DNA from: Mesorhizobium sp. YIM 152430
Lineage (GTDB): Bacteria; Pseudomonadota; Alphaproteobacteria; Rhizobiales; Rhizobiaceae
Length of the DNA stretch: 64,000 bases
NCBI RefSeq assembly: GCF_029210365.1
Contig: NZ_JARGES010000020.1
Coordinates: forward strand, 1-64,000
Direction: 5' to 3'
In this document: in pieces, positions 41,640-50,663 of the stretch
Layout of the letters: every line of letters starts with the position of its first letter
Numbering within the stretch: position 1 is the first letter of the stretch
The notes under the pieces: generated by a model
The model's input: the letters and a program-made list of their open reading frames with translations, nothing else
Database searches by the model: none
Told to the model about the DNA's origin: nothing
Position numbers and translations under genes: made by a program

Positions 41640-42521
41640 ATGACGGCTACAATCAGGACGATCGGCGTGGTCGGCGCCGGCCAGATGGGCGGCGGCATCG
41701 CGCATGTCGCGGCGATCTCGGGTTACAAGGTCAAGGTCTACGACATCTCGTCCGAGCGGATCGAATCCGGCATCGCAACGATCAGCGGCAACCTCGCCCG
41801 CCAGGTCCATTCCGGCAAGCTGGACGAGGACAGCCGCCGCAAGGCACTGTCGGCGATCGTTCCGGCCGCGGCGCTCGAGGATCTGGCCGATTGCGATCTC
41901 GTGATCGAAGCGGCGAGCGAAGACGAGACGATCAAGCGCAAGATTTATGCGCAGCTTTGTCCTCTCTTGAACCCCGAGGCGATTCTCGCCACCAACACCT
42001 CCTCGATCTCGATCACGCGCCTCGCCGCGCAGACCGACCGGCCGGAACGATTCATCGGCATTCATTTCATGAACCCGGTTCCGGTGATGAAGCTGGTCGA
42101 GCTCGTGCGCGGCATCGCGACCGAGGATTCGACCTTCGAGACCGCGCGCAGCTTCGTCGCAAGCCTCGACAAGACGATTACGGTCGCCGAGGATTTCCCC
42201 GCCTTCATCGTCAACCGCATCCTGCTGCCGATGATCAACGAGGCGATCTACACGCTCTATGAGGGCGTCGGTTCGGTCGAGGCGATCGACACGGCGATGA
42301 AGCTTGGCGCGAACCACCCGATGGGGCCGCTGCAACTTGCAGATTTCATCGGGCTCGATACCTGCCTGTCGATCATGCAGGTTCTCTACGAAGGGCTGGC
42401 GGACTCGAAATATCGCCCCTGTCCGCTTCTGGTTAAATATGTCGAAGCCGGCTGGCTGGGGCGCAAGTCGGGACGCGGCTTTTACGACTATCGCGGCGAG
42501 CATCCCGTTCCCACGCGCTGA
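41640..42521 (+). CDS. 3-hydroxybutyryl-CoA dehydrogenase
   Basis: 293 residues from the ATG at 41640. NAD-binding GVVGAGQMGGGIA (9-21) and the catalytic H142 in IGIHFMNPVPVMKLVE are present, as is the C-terminal dimer region with NHPMGPLQLADFIGLD. It interconverts acetoacetyl-CoA and 3-hydroxybutyryl-CoA in butanoate, PHB or ring-cleavage product metabolism. It follows etfBA, but a terminator lies between, so it may have its own promoter. Confidence 0.94.
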   Translation: MTATIRTIGVVGAGQMGGGIAHVAAISGYKVKVYDISSERIESGIATISGNLARQVHSGKLDEDSRRKALSAIVPAAALEDLADCDLVIEAASEDETIKRKIYAQLCPLLNPEAILATNTSSISITRLAAQTDRPERFIGIHFMNPVPVMKLVELVRGIATEDSTFETARSFVASLDKTITVAEDFPAFIVNRILLPMINEAIYTLYEGVGSVEAIDTAMKLGANHPMGPLQLADFIGLDTCLSIMQVLYEGLADSKYRPCPLLVKYVEAGWLGRKSGRGFYDYRGEHPVPTR

Positions 42522-42562
42522 GCCGCGTGGCTCCGATCGCGCATCGCTCCAAGCATTTGCAA

Positions 42563-42584
42563 CCTAAAGGTTAGGCAAGCCTAA
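42563..42584. promoter_or_regulatory. TTAGG/CCTAA operator-like inverted repeats
   Basis: CCTAA (42563-42567), TTAGG (42571-42575) and CCTAA (42580-42584) form two overlapping inverted repeats; the stronger is TTAGGC-AA-GCCTAA (42571-42584). It lies about 125 bases before the outer-membrane protein gene in locally AT-richer DNA. It recalls DtxR-type boxes more than Fur, RirA or Irr sites, but no regulator can be assigned. A TGCAAC heptamer-like motif recurs three times nearby (about 42558, 42597, 42651). Confidence 0.45.
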
Positions 42585-42707
42585 ATTATGGCAATTTTGC
42601 AACTTCGCCAGATTTAGGACGCGATCACGTCACAGTTTACCTGCGGTTGTGCAACTTTGCGCTACTCCTCCCGTTGCTGCGTCGTTCTAAAACTGGAGGG
42701 TTATCCC

Positions 42708-43529
42708 ATGAAGCGCATTCTCATCGGCCTGGCCGCAACTTTCGCCGCCAGCTCCGCCATGGCGGCTGACGTCATCTACAGCGAACCGGCCCCCATGCCC
42801 ATGGGCATGGTGTCCAGCATGAGCTGGGCCGGTTTCTATGCCGGCATCCAGGCGGGCTACGGCTTCGGCTCGACCGGACAGATCCAGCTCGATCCGTTCA
42901 CCTTCGGTCCGCTCGTCACCGCCTTCACGCCTCCCGGCGCCGCTCCCGGTTCGAGCTTCAACGCCAATGGCGACTTCGACAACGGCTTCGTCGGCGGCGT
43001 CCATATCGGTTATGACTGGCAGGCCGGCAACATCGTCTATGGCGCGATCCTCGACATCAACTACACCGATCTCGGTGACGAGCAGCGCGCCTTCTCGCGC
43101 ACTCCGGCCGAATACGTCATCTCGCGCGATCTCGACTATCTCGCCACCTTGCGCGGTCGTCTCGGCTATGCGTTCAGCGACAACCTGCTCGGCTACGTCA
43201 CCGGCGGTCTGGCCTATGGCGACGTCGACTTCAGCTACCGTCAGCCCGGCTCCGGGGCGACCTTCACCACGTCCGGCGGCCAGAGGAACGACTTCGGCTA
43301 CACGGTCGGCGGCGGTGTCGAAGCCCGCGTGACCCAGAACTGGTCGATCGGCCTCGAATATCTCTACACCGATCTCGGCCGCAACGACTTCCGCGCCGAC
43401 CTGCAAGGCGGCCCCTTCGGCGGTGCCGGCGGCGCAGCGGGCAGCAATCCGGGCGGCACCACGCTGACCGGCACGGACAGCCGCTTCGACTTCCACACGG
43501 TCACGGCGAAGATTTCCTACCGCTTCTGA
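42708..43529 (+). CDS. Outer-membrane beta-barrel protein (Omp25/Omp31-like)
   Basis: 273 residues from the ATG at 42708, with CTGGAGGG upstream. A signal peptide (1-20, ending AMA) precedes an eight-strand OmpA-type barrel: WAGFYAGIQAGYGFG at the first strand, alternating aromatic strands, and a C-terminal phenylalanine (KISYRF) required by the BAM machinery. Relatives are major surface proteins in Brucella and rhizobia. Expression may depend on the operator-like site upstream. Confidence 0.9.
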   Translation: MKRILIGLAATFAASSAMAADVIYSEPAPMPMGMVSSMSWAGFYAGIQAGYGFGSTGQIQLDPFTFGPLVTAFTPPGAAPGSSFNANGDFDNGFVGGVHIGYDWQAGNIVYGAILDINYTDLGDEQRAFSRTPAEYVISRDLDYLATLRGRLGYAFSDNLLGYVTGGLAYGDVDFSYRQPGSGATFTTSGGQRNDFGYTVGGGVEARVTQNWSIGLEYLYTDLGRNDFRADLQGGPFGGAGGAAGSNPGGTTLTGTDSRFDFHTVTAKISYRF

Positions 43530-43555
43530 TCTGACTGGACATCATCAATGAAGGA

Positions 43556-43584
43556 AGGCCGGCTCGCTCTCAGCCGGCCTTTTT
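43556..43584 (+). terminator. Terminator shared with the end of the GGDEF gene
   Basis: AGGCCGGCT and AGCCGGCCT form a 9-base-pair stem with a 7-base loop, followed by five T residues. It ends the outer-membrane protein transcript and overlaps the last codons and stop codon of the convergent GGDEF gene. Confidence 0.85.
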
Positions 43585-44355
43585 CATGTCTGCGTCCGCG
43601 CCTGCCTCGACCCGGTTTCGCCCGAGGCGCTTGGCTTCGTAGAGGCGCTGGTCCGCGAGCGAGAAGAGATCGCGGAACTTGGCCCTGCCCGAAAATGCGG
43701 TGCAGCCGACGCTGATCGTCAGGCGATGCTGCGCTCCGTCGATGTCGAGCGGAGCGGCCGCGACCGCATGGCGGATTCGTTCGGCGATCCGAACCGCCTG
43801 CTCCGGCGCGACGCCGCCGAGCAGGACCGCGAATTCTTCGCCGCCCATCCGCCCGACGAGATCACCCTGACGCACGCAGCTTCTGATTACAGACGCGATG
43901 CGAATGAGGGCAAGGTCGCCCTGGTGATGCCCGTAGAGGTCGTTGACCTGCTTGAAATGGTCGGCGTCGATGACCAACAGCGCTCCCTGGGCGTCCGCCT
44001 CGTTCTCGTCGAGGAGCTGCTCGACATTGCCCACCAGCGCGCGCCGGTTGAGGCACTTCGTTAGGTGATCCGTTGAGGCAAGCTCGGCGAGCTGATGGTT
44101 GGCGCTCGCAAGCTCGCGAAGTTTCAGGGTCAGATAGAAGAACAGCGGGCCGGCCAGGATGATCGGCAGCACGGTCGCGCTGATCAGCCCCTGGCGCAGC
44201 GCGAGCGCGTCCATGTGCCGGAAGGCGAGCCAGTTCCAGGCGAGCGAGATCGCAAGGCAGCCGAGCGTGCCAAGGATGGTCCAGCGGGCAAGCATCAAGG
44301 CACCGCGGCGCGATATCCTCGTCTGTCCTGCAATGGCAATTGCGCTTCGCGTCAA
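43570..44355 (-). CDS. Membrane-bound diguanylate cyclase (GGDEF domain)
   Basis: 261 residues from a TTG at 44355 that has GGAGGAGG six bases upstream; an ATG at 44295 is an alternative. Two membrane helices (about 26-46 and 58-78) are joined by a short loop, then a GGDEF domain from about 92 with GGEEF at 171-175. An inhibitory-site RxxD (R162, D165) sits five residues ahead, so product feedback is likely. It makes cyclic di-GMP from GTP. There is no sensory domain beyond the membrane part. Confidence 0.93.
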   Translation of the reverse strand: MTRSAIAIAGQTRISRRGALMLARWTILGTLGCLAISLAWNWLAFRHMDALALRQGLISATVLPIILAGPLFFYLTLKLRELASANHQLAELASTDHLTKCLNRRALVGNVEQLLDENEADAQGALLVIDADHFKQVNDLYGHHQGDLALIRIASVIRSCVRQGDLVGRMGGEEFAVLLGGVAPEQAVRIAERIRHAVAAAPLDIDGAQHRLTISVGCTAFSGRAKFRDLFSLADQRLYEAKRLGRNRVEAGADADMKKAG

Positions 44356-44596
44356 GCCGGACCTCCTCCAACGTCAGCTCTCGCCGGATATTGGGGGTGA
44401 CGAATGAACATTCGGTTAGACCTGGGCCGAACTTTCGCGCAGGCTGGCGCAACCGATGTTAACCGGCTGCGAAAATCCGGTTTCTCAAGGCTTTACAAAC
44501 CGAAACGCAGATTGGAATATCGCCGCCAATCCGGGCTCATTCAGATCCGGGCGAAACCTAAAACTCAGGAACACTCTCCAAAGGGAGGCATATCAT

Positions 44597-45799
44597 ATGT
44601 CCAATTTCCGCAAGATCTTCGCCGCTTCGGTGGCTGGCGCCGCGCTTCTCGCCGCTGGCGCCGCTTCCGCACAGGAAGAGATCAATGTCGGCATCATTCT
44701 CGGCTTCACCGGACCGCTGGAAAGCATCACGCCGAGCATGGCCGCCAGCGCCGAACTCGCCTTCTCGGAAGTCAACGAGAGCGGTCTTCTGCTTGATGGC
44801 GCCACGCTGACGCCGGTTCGCGCCGACTCGACCTGCATCGACAACGCCGCCGCATCCGCCGCCGCCGAGCGCCTCGTGACGACCGACAACGTTTCCGCCA
44901 TCATGGGCGCCGACTGCTCGGGCGTGACGATCGGCATCGCCAACAGCGTTGCCGTGCCGAACGGCGTGGTGATGGTTTCGCCGTCGGCGACCTCGCCGGC
45001 CCTGACCGACATCGACGACAATGGCTACTTCTTCCGCACCGCGCCTTCCGACGCCCGCCAGGGCGTGGTCCTGACCGAAGTCCTGACCTCGCAGGACATC
45101 ACTTCGGTCGCTGTTTCCTACACCAATAATGACTACGGCAAGGGCTTCTCCGATGCCTTCGTCGCGGCATTCGAGGAAGCTGGTGGAACGGTCACGATCG
45201 CAGCCCCCCATGATGACGGCAAGGGCGACTATTCGGCTGAAGTCGGTGCGCTCGCCGCGGCCGGCGGCGACGTTCTCGTCGTGCTCGGCTATGTCGACCA
45301 GGGCGGCGTCGGCATCATCCGCTCGGCAGTCGACACCGGCGCGTTCGATCGCTTCGCGCTCGGCGACGGCATGTACGGCCAGAGCCTGATCGATGCGATC
45401 GGCGACGACCTCGAAGGCACGATCGGCGTTCTGCCGGGTGCCGAGGGCGAAGGCTCGGAAATGTTCGCGACCATCGCGGGCGAAGCCGGCATCGACCCGA
45501 CCAGCTCCTACACCGGCGAAAGCTACGACGCCGGCGCGCTGATCGCACTCGCCATCCAGAAGGCCGGCTCGGCCGACCGCACCGCCATTCGTGATGCGCT
45601 GCTCGAAGTCGCCAACGGCCCAGGCGAGCCGATCCTGCCGGGCGAACTCGCCAAGGGCTTGCAGATCCTCAAGGACGGCGGTGATGTCGACTATATCGGT
45701 GTCACCAATGTCGAGTTGATCGGTCCCGGCGAAGCGGCCGGCACCTACCGCGAATACGTCGTCGAAGGCGGCGAGTTCAAGACGGTCGGCTTCCGCTGA
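44597..45799 (+). CDS. Branched-chain amino acid type ABC transporter substrate-binding protein
   Basis: 400 residues from the ATG at 44597, with AAGGGAGG upstream. A signal peptide (1-25, ending ASA) precedes a type I periplasmic binding fold (INVGIILGFTGPLESITPSM at the start). LivJ/LivK-like proteins bind leucine, isoleucine or valine, but this family also binds amides, urea or aromatic acids, so the ligand is open. It is the first gene of the importer cluster and is followed by a terminator-like hairpin. Confidence 0.92.
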   Translation: MSNFRKIFAASVAGAALLAAGAASAQEEINVGIILGFTGPLESITPSMAASAELAFSEVNESGLLLDGATLTPVRADSTCIDNAAASAAAERLVTTDNVSAIMGADCSGVTIGIANSVAVPNGVVMVSPSATSPALTDIDDNGYFFRTAPSDARQGVVLTEVLTSQDITSVAVSYTNNDYGKGFSDAFVAAFEEAGGTVTIAAPHDDGKGDYSAEVGALAAAGGDVLVVLGYVDQGGVGIIRSAVDTGAFDRFALGDGMYGQSLIDAIGDDLEGTIGVLPGAEGEGSEMFATIAGEAGIDPTSSYTGESYDAGALIALAIQKAGSADRTAIRDALLEVANGPGEPILPGELAKGLQILKDGGDVDYIGVTNVELIGPGEAAGTYREYVVEGGEFKTVGFR

Positions 45800-45822
45800 T
45801 CTGAAGGCGGTCGTGTAAGATT

Positions 45823-45854
45823 ATGGCCCGGCGACGACCTCGCCGGGCCATTTT
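45823..45854 (+). terminator. Terminator or attenuator between the binding-protein gene and livG
   Basis: An 11-base-pair perfect stem (ATGGCCCGGCG with CGCCGGGCCAT, 7-base loop) followed by T residues lies 23 bases after the stop. Partial termination here would give more binding protein than membrane components. Confidence 0.85.
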
Positions 45855-46097
45855 CGTTCAAAATGGTCGCACTCGCGAGTGTGTTTGGGTCGCGCACTCG
45901 ACTTTTGCTCTTGCACTCGCTATTGGCGCTCCCACGAATTGCGGGGCGTCAGGCCGTAGTCCTGCAAATCCGACGAGGAGAGGCGTCAGGAACCGTGGTG
46001 AAAGCCGCAGCCTGTGTGTGCTGCAAGGCTGACCCAGCGGATGCGAGCCCCTCTCACGACGGCACAATCAAGAAAAACCTCGGCCGAGGGGAATTGC
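45855..46097 (+). other. Leader region of livG with short repeats
   Basis: About 240 bases. GCACTCG occurs at 45869, 45894 and 45913, the first inside the perfect palindrome CACTCGCGAGTG (45870-45881). No reading frame with a good ribosome site and no known riboswitch consensus was recognised. It may contain a second promoter for livGFHM or a small RNA. Confidence 0.4.
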
Positions 46098-46895
46098 ATG
46101 ATCAAGGTAGACGATCTGCATATGCACTTTGGAGGCATCAAGGCGGTCGATGGCGCAAGCATCGAAATCGCCAAGGGCTCCATCACGGGCCTGATCGGCC
46201 CGAATGGCGCCGGCAAGACGACGCTCTTCAACGTGATCGCAGGCCATTACAAACCCACCTCCGGCAAGGTCTGGCTCGACGGTCAGGACATCACCGGACT
46301 GCCACCGCACGAGCTCTTCCACATGGGGCTTCTGCGGACCTTCCAGATCGCGCACGAATTCTCGACGCTGACCGTGCGCGAGAACCTGATGATGGTCCCG
46401 CCCGCCCAGCCCGGCGAGACGCTGGTCGACGTGTGGCTGCGTCCTTCCAAGGTGCGCGAGCGCGAGGCCGAGGTGCGCAGACGCGCCGACGAGGTGATCG
46501 AGTTTCTCGAAATCAGCCATGTCGCGGACGAACTCGCCGGAAACCTGTCCGGCGGCCAGAAAAAGCTGCTGGAACTCGGCCGCACAATGATGGTGGACGC
46601 CAAGATCGTCTTCCTCGACGAGGTCGGCGCCGGCGTCAACCGCACGCTCCTGAACACGCTGGGCGACGCCATCGTGCGGCTCAACAAGGAACGCGGCTAC
46701 ACCTTCTGCATGATCGAGCACGACATGGACTTCATCGGCCGCCTCTGCGACCCGGTGATCGTGATGGCCGAGGGCCGCGTGCTGATCGAAGGCAAGGTTG
46801 ACGAGGTCAAGGCCAACGAGCAGGTGATCGAAGCCTATCTCGGCACCGGGCTCAAGCAACGCCCACCCAAGGCCAAGCAGGGAGGCGTGGCATGA
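46098..46895 (+). CDS. livG: Branched-chain amino acid ABC transporter ATP-binding protein LivG
   Basis: 265 residues from the ATG at 46098. Walker A GPNGAGKT (34-41), signature LSGGQKK and Walker B IVFLDEVGAGVN, in which the usual DEPTAG is DEVGAG, a variant seen in this subfamily. The C-terminal LivG-type tail is present. It powers uptake with LivF. Its stop overlaps livF by 4 bases. Confidence 0.93.
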   Translation: MIKVDDLHMHFGGIKAVDGASIEIAKGSITGLIGPNGAGKTTLFNVIAGHYKPTSGKVWLDGQDITGLPPHELFHMGLLRTFQIAHEFSTLTVRENLMMVPPAQPGETLVDVWLRPSKVREREAEVRRRADEVIEFLEISHVADELAGNLSGGQKKLLELGRTMMVDAKIVFLDEVGAGVNRTLLNTLGDAIVRLNKERGYTFCMIEHDMDFIGRLCDPVIVMAEGRVLIEGKVDEVKANEQVIEAYLGTGLKQRPPKAKQGGVA

Positions 46896-47596
46896 GCTTC
46901 CTCATCGGCGAGAACATGACCGGCGGCTATGGCGGCGCGGACATTCTCCACTCCTGCTCCATAGCCGTCGAAAAGGGCGAGATCGCCGTCATCGTCGGCC
47001 CCAACGGTGCCGGCAAGTCGACGGCGATGAAGGCGATGTTCGGAATGCTGGGCCTGCGCGAGGGCCAGGTGCGCCTCGGCGACAAGGACATCACCAAGCT
47101 TTCGCCGCAGGACCGCGTCGTCGCCGGCATGGGTTTCGTGCCGCAGACCTCGAACGTCTTCGTGACGATGAGCGTCCAGGAAAACCTCGAAATGGGCGCC
47201 TATATCCGCAAGGACGACTTCGCCGACACCATGGCGCAGGTCTTCGACCTGTTCCCGATCCTCAAGGAGAAGCGCAAGCAGCCGGCCGGCGAATTGTCGG
47301 GCGGTCAGCGCCAGCAGGTGGCCGTCGGCCGCGCCCTGATGACGCAGCCCTCCGTGCTGATGCTCGACGAACCGACCGCCGGCGTCTCGCCGATCGTCAT
47401 GGACGAGCTCTTCGACCGCATTCTCGACGTCGCCGCCACCGGCATCGCCGTGATGATGGTCGAGCAGAATGCTCGTCAGGCGCTCGCCATCGCCGACCGC
47501 GGCTATGTGCTCGTCCAGGGCCGCAACCGCTTCACCGATACCGGCGAAGCCCTTCTCGCCAATCCCGAGGTTCGCGCCTCGTTCCTGGGAGGTTGA
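46892..47596 (+). CDS. livF: Branched-chain amino acid ABC transporter ATP-binding protein LivF
   Basis: 234 residues. Walker A GPNGAGKS, signature LSGGQRQQ and Walker [13 protein letters not shown] are intact. It is the second ATPase of the importer, made from an overlapping start after livG and lying 2 bases ahead of livH. Confidence 0.94.
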   Translation: MSFLIGENMTGGYGGADILHSCSIAVEKGEIAVIVGPNGAGKSTAMKAMFGMLGLREGQVRLGDKDITKLSPQDRVVAGMGFVPQTSNVFVTMSVQENLEMGAYIRKDDFADTMAQVFDLFPILKEKRKQPAGELSGGQRQQVAVGRALMTQPSVLMLDEPTAGVSPIVMDELFDRILDVAATGIAVMMVEQNARQALAIADRGYVLVQGRNRFTDTGEALLANPEVRASFLGG

Positions 47597-47598
47597 CG

Positions 47599-48600
47599 AT
47601 GGACTTTCTCAATGCCCTCGTCATGTTCGCCAACTTCGTGTTCCTGCCGGGTCTTGCCTATGGCGCGCAGCTCGCGCTCGGCGCGCTCGGCATCACGCTG
47701 GTCTTCGGCATCCTGCGCTTTTCCAACTTCGCCCATGGCGACCTGATGGCGTTCGGCACCATGATCACCATTCTGGTGACCTGGTGGCTGATCGGCATGG
47801 GCGTCACGCTCGGGCCGTTGCCGACGGCGCTTCTCGCGCTGCCCATCGGCATCGTCGGCGCCGTCATCATGGCGCTGATCATCGACCGGACCGTTTTCCG
47901 CTTCTACCGCCAGCAGCGGTCCGCATCGATCGTCCTGGTCATGGCGTCAGTCGGCGTCATGTTCATCCTGAACGGCATCGTCCGGCTCGTCATCGGGCCG
48001 AACGAGCAGCGTTTCGCCGATGGCGAACGCTTTCTGATCACCGTCCGCGAGTTCCGCGAGTGGACGGGGCTCGCCGAAGGGCTGGCGATCCGTCTGCCGG
48101 TCGCGATCACCGTGGTCGTCGCCGTCGTCGTCGTCGTCGCGCTGTTCTGGTTCCTCACCTATTCGCGCACGGGCAAGGCCATGCGCGCCTATTCGGACAA
48201 TGAGGACCTGGCACTGCTTTCGGGCATCGACCCCGACAAGGTGGTTCGCGTCACCTGGGTGATCGCGGCGGCACTGGCGACGATCGCCGGCGTTCTCTAC
48301 GGTCTCGACAAGAGCTTCCGCCCCTTCACCTATTTCCAGCTCCTGCTGCCGATGTTCGCGGCCGCCATCGTCGGCGGCATCGGGCAACCGATCGGTGCGA
48401 TCGCAGGCGGGTTCGTCGTCGCCTTTTCGGAAGTGACTTTGACCTATGCCTACAAGCGCGTTCTGGAATATCTGGGCTTTGCGCCGGAAGGGCTCGTCCA
48501 GCTCCTGTCGACCGAATACAAGTTCGCGATTTCCTTCGTGATCCTCGTCATCGTCCTGTTGATTAGACCGACGGGCATTTTCCGGGGGAGAGTGCTGTGA
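47599..48600 (+). CDS. livH: Branched-chain amino acid ABC transporter permease LivH
   Basis: 333 residues from the ATG at 47599, which has GGGAGG upstream; a TTG two codons earlier is less likely. About eight membrane segments and the conserved GALGITLVFGILRFSNFAHGD stretch near the N terminus and AAIVGGIGQPIGAIAGG near the C terminus identify the family. It overlaps livM by 4 bases (GTGA). Confidence 0.94.
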   Translation: MDFLNALVMFANFVFLPGLAYGAQLALGALGITLVFGILRFSNFAHGDLMAFGTMITILVTWWLIGMGVTLGPLPTALLALPIGIVGAVIMALIIDRTVFRFYRQQRSASIVLVMASVGVMFILNGIVRLVIGPNEQRFADGERFLITVREFREWTGLAEGLAIRLPVAITVVVAVVVVVALFWFLTYSRTGKAMRAYSDNEDLALLSGIDPDKVVRVTWVIAAALATIAGVLYGLDKSFRPFTYFQLLLPMFAAAIVGGIGQPIGAIAGGFVVAFSEVTLTYAYKRVLEYLGFAPEGLVQLLSTEYKFAISFVILVIVLLIRPTGIFRGRVL

Positions 48601-49916
48601 GCAATCGAAACCGCATCATCGTCCTTTATTCGATCATGGCCGGCCTGCTGCTGCTCGTGGGCTTCGGCCAGAGCTGGACGCTCAGCCTGACTATCCTCAA
48701 TTTGTGCCTGATCTCGGCGATCATGGCGCTGGGCGTCAACATCCAGTGGGGTTATGCCGGCCTCTTCAATGTCGGCATCATGGGCTTTGCCGCGCTTGGG
48801 GGGCTCGCCGGCATAGTCGTCTCCATGCCGCCGGTGCCCGGCGCATGGTCCGCCGGCGGAACGGGCATCGGCCTCACCATCATCGCGCTCATCGGCACGA
48901 TCGGCCTGATCGTGCTTGCCCGCAGGAACATTCATGGCAGGAAGGGCAATTTCGTCGCGATCCTGATCGCGGTGGCGGGCTACTTCGTCATCCGCCACTT
49001 CTTCGATCCGGCCGTCGCCGCGATCGAAAGCTATGACGCGGCACGGACAGGTTATCTGGGCGGTCTCGGCCTGCCGATCCTCTTCTCCTGGCTCGTCGGC
49101 GGCGTCTTCGCCGCGGGCGCGGCCTGGATGGTCGGCAAGATCGCGCTCGGCCTGCGCGCCGACTATCTGGCGATCGCCACGCTCGGCATTTCGGAGATCA
49201 TCATCGCCGTCCTGCGCAACGAGGAATGGCTGACCCGCGGCGTCAAGAACGTCTCGGGCCTGCCGCGCCCCGTCGCCTACGAGGTGCAGTTGCAGCAGGC
49301 GCCGTGGTTCCTCGACCTGGCGACGACGCTGAACCTCCACCCGGTCTTCGCCTCGGCGATCTATGTGCGACTGTCCTACGCGATCCTGTTCGCCATCGTC
49401 CTGATCATCATCATGTTCCTGGCCGAGCGTGCGCTGAACTCGCCCTGGGGGCGCATGATGCGCGCGATCCGCGACAATCGCGACGCGGCGGAAGCGATGG
49501 GCAAGGACGTGACCCGGCGCCACCTCCAGGTCTTCATCCTCGGCTCGGCGGTGGTCGGCATTGCCGGCGCCATGCTGACGACGCTCGACGGCCAGTTCAC
49601 GCCCGGCCAGTACCAGCCGCTGCGCTTCACCTTCCTGATCTGGGTGATGGTGATCGTCGGCGGCTCCGGCAACAATTGGGGCGCGGTGCTCGGCGGCTTC
49701 CTGATCTGGTTCGTCTGGGTCGAGGCCGAACCGGTCGGCGGCTGGGTGATGTCGGTCCTGACCTCGGGCATGGACCCGACCAATCCGCTGCGCTTGCAAC
49801 TCGTCGACGCCGCGCCCTATATGCGGCCGCTGATGATGGGACTGATCCTGCTGCTCGTCCTGCGGTTCAGCCCGCGCGGGCTGATCCCCGAGCGCACCGC
49901 TCGACCGAAGCACTGA
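48597..49916 (+). CDS. livM: Branched-chain amino acid ABC transporter permease LivM
   Basis: 439 residues from a GTG. About ten membrane segments; GYAGLFNVGIMGFAALGG near 60 and RDNRDAAEAMGKDV near 300 are hallmarks. A hydrophilic insert between about 80 and 150 makes it slightly longer than the core family. It completes the importer and is followed by a strong terminator. Confidence 0.93.
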   Translation: MSNRNRIIVLYSIMAGLLLLVGFGQSWTLSLTILNLCLISAIMALGVNIQWGYAGLFNVGIMGFAALGGLAGIVVSMPPVPGAWSAGGTGIGLTIIALIGTIGLIVLARRNIHGRKGNFVAILIAVAGYFVIRHFFDPAVAAIESYDAARTGYLGGLGLPILFSWLVGGVFAAGAAWMVGKIALGLRADYLAIATLGISEIIIAVLRNEEWLTRGVKNVSGLPRPVAYEVQLQQAPWFLDLATTLNLHPVFASAIYVRLSYAILFAIVLIIIMFLAERALNSPWGRMMRAIRDNRDAAEAMGKDVTRRHLQVFILGSAVVGIAGAMLTTLDGQFTPGQYQPLRFTFLIWVMVIVGGSGNNWGAVLGGFLIWFVWVEAEPVGGWVMSVLTSGMDPTNPLRLQLVDAAPYMRPLMMGLILLLVLRFSPRGLIPERTARPKH

Positions 49917-49921
49917 AAATG

Positions 49922-49949
49922 AAAAAGGGCGCCGCGCGGCGCCCTTTTT
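49922..49949. terminator. Bidirectional terminator between livM and tlpA
   Basis: A 12-base-pair perfect stem with a 4-base GCGC loop has A residues at the 5' side and T residues at the 3' side, so it works on either strand. It ends both the liv transcript and the convergent tlpA transcript. Confidence 0.92.
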
Positions 49950-49958
49950 GCGCTGCGA

Positions 49959-50633
49959 TCAAAGCGCCGCTTCGATCAGCCTTTTCGCATCATCGCTCGC
50001 CCATTCGGCCGGACCGTTCATATGGCCGAGCAGGCAGCCATCGGCGTCGACGAGCAGCGTCACCGGCAGGCCGACGGCAAGATTGCGGCGCTTCAGGTCG
50101 TTGAAGAGGCCGAGCGTGCTGTCGCGGTAATAGGCAAGCCGGTCGACGCCCGTTTCTTCGAGGAACGCTTTCGGCTTCGTGTCGTCGCCGGTGTCGATAT
50201 TGACGGCCACCACCTCGAAATCCTCGCCGCCCATCTCGGCCTGAAGCTGGTTCAGCGCCGGCATTTCCTCGCGGCAGGGCGCGCACCATGTCGCCCACAG
50301 ATTGACCAGCGTCACCTTGCCGAGATCGGAAAGCCGCATCGGCTGACCGTCGGGATCGTTGAAGGCGAGGTCGGAGACGAGGCGCGGCGGATCGGCCGGC
50401 AGCATCGCGGCGACTTCGCCGGTGATCAGCGGATCGAGGGCTGCGACCTTATCCGTCTTCGCCTCGCAGGCGGCGACGGCCTGGGGATCGGGCACCGCAC
50501 CCGCCACCATCGGCGCATTGTTGCCAGAGGGGCCACCCATCACGTATACGCCGAGCGCACCGGCAAGAACGCCGGCGACGGCCGCGATCCCGATCAGTCG
50601 GCCCGCCGGAAGGTTCGATTTGCCATCAGCCAT
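49959..50633 (-). CDS. tlpA: TlpA family thiol:disulfide interchange protein
   Basis: 224 residues from the ATG at 50633. One membrane anchor (about 11-32) precedes a periplasmic thioredoxin fold with WCAPC (C117, C120). The family reduces apo-cytochrome c or copper-site proteins for cytochrome oxidase assembly; the TlpA assignment over ResA/CcmG rests on general similarity and on its position next to argH. It is divergent from argH with 30 bases between. Confidence 0.9.
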   Translation of the reverse strand: MADGKSNLPAGRLIGIAAVAGVLAGALGVYVMGGPSGNNAPMVAGAVPDPQAVAACEAKTDKVAALDPLITGEVAAMLPADPPRLVSDLAFNDPDGQPMRLSDLGKVTLVNLWATWCAPCREEMPALNQLQAEMGGEDFEVVAVNIDTGDDTKPKAFLEETGVDRLAYYRDSTLGLFNDLKRRNLAVGLPVTLLVDADGCLLGHMNGPAEWASDDAKRLIEAAL

Positions 50634-50663
50634 ATGTCTATCTCCGGGGATGCGGATATCACT

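Noticed and set aside
42563-42584. Fur, RirA or Irr box before the outer-membrane protein gene
   Set aside because: The half-sites do not match the TGA-N9-TCA, ICE-box or GATAAT-type patterns of those regulators.
45855-46097. Known riboswitch (cobalamin, glycine or SAM type) ahead of livG
   Set aside because: None of the conserved boxes could be matched by eye.
48450-49913. 487-codon open frame antisense to livM
   Set aside because: Shadow frame rich in D, R, H and Q; livM carries clear permease motifs in a coupled operon.
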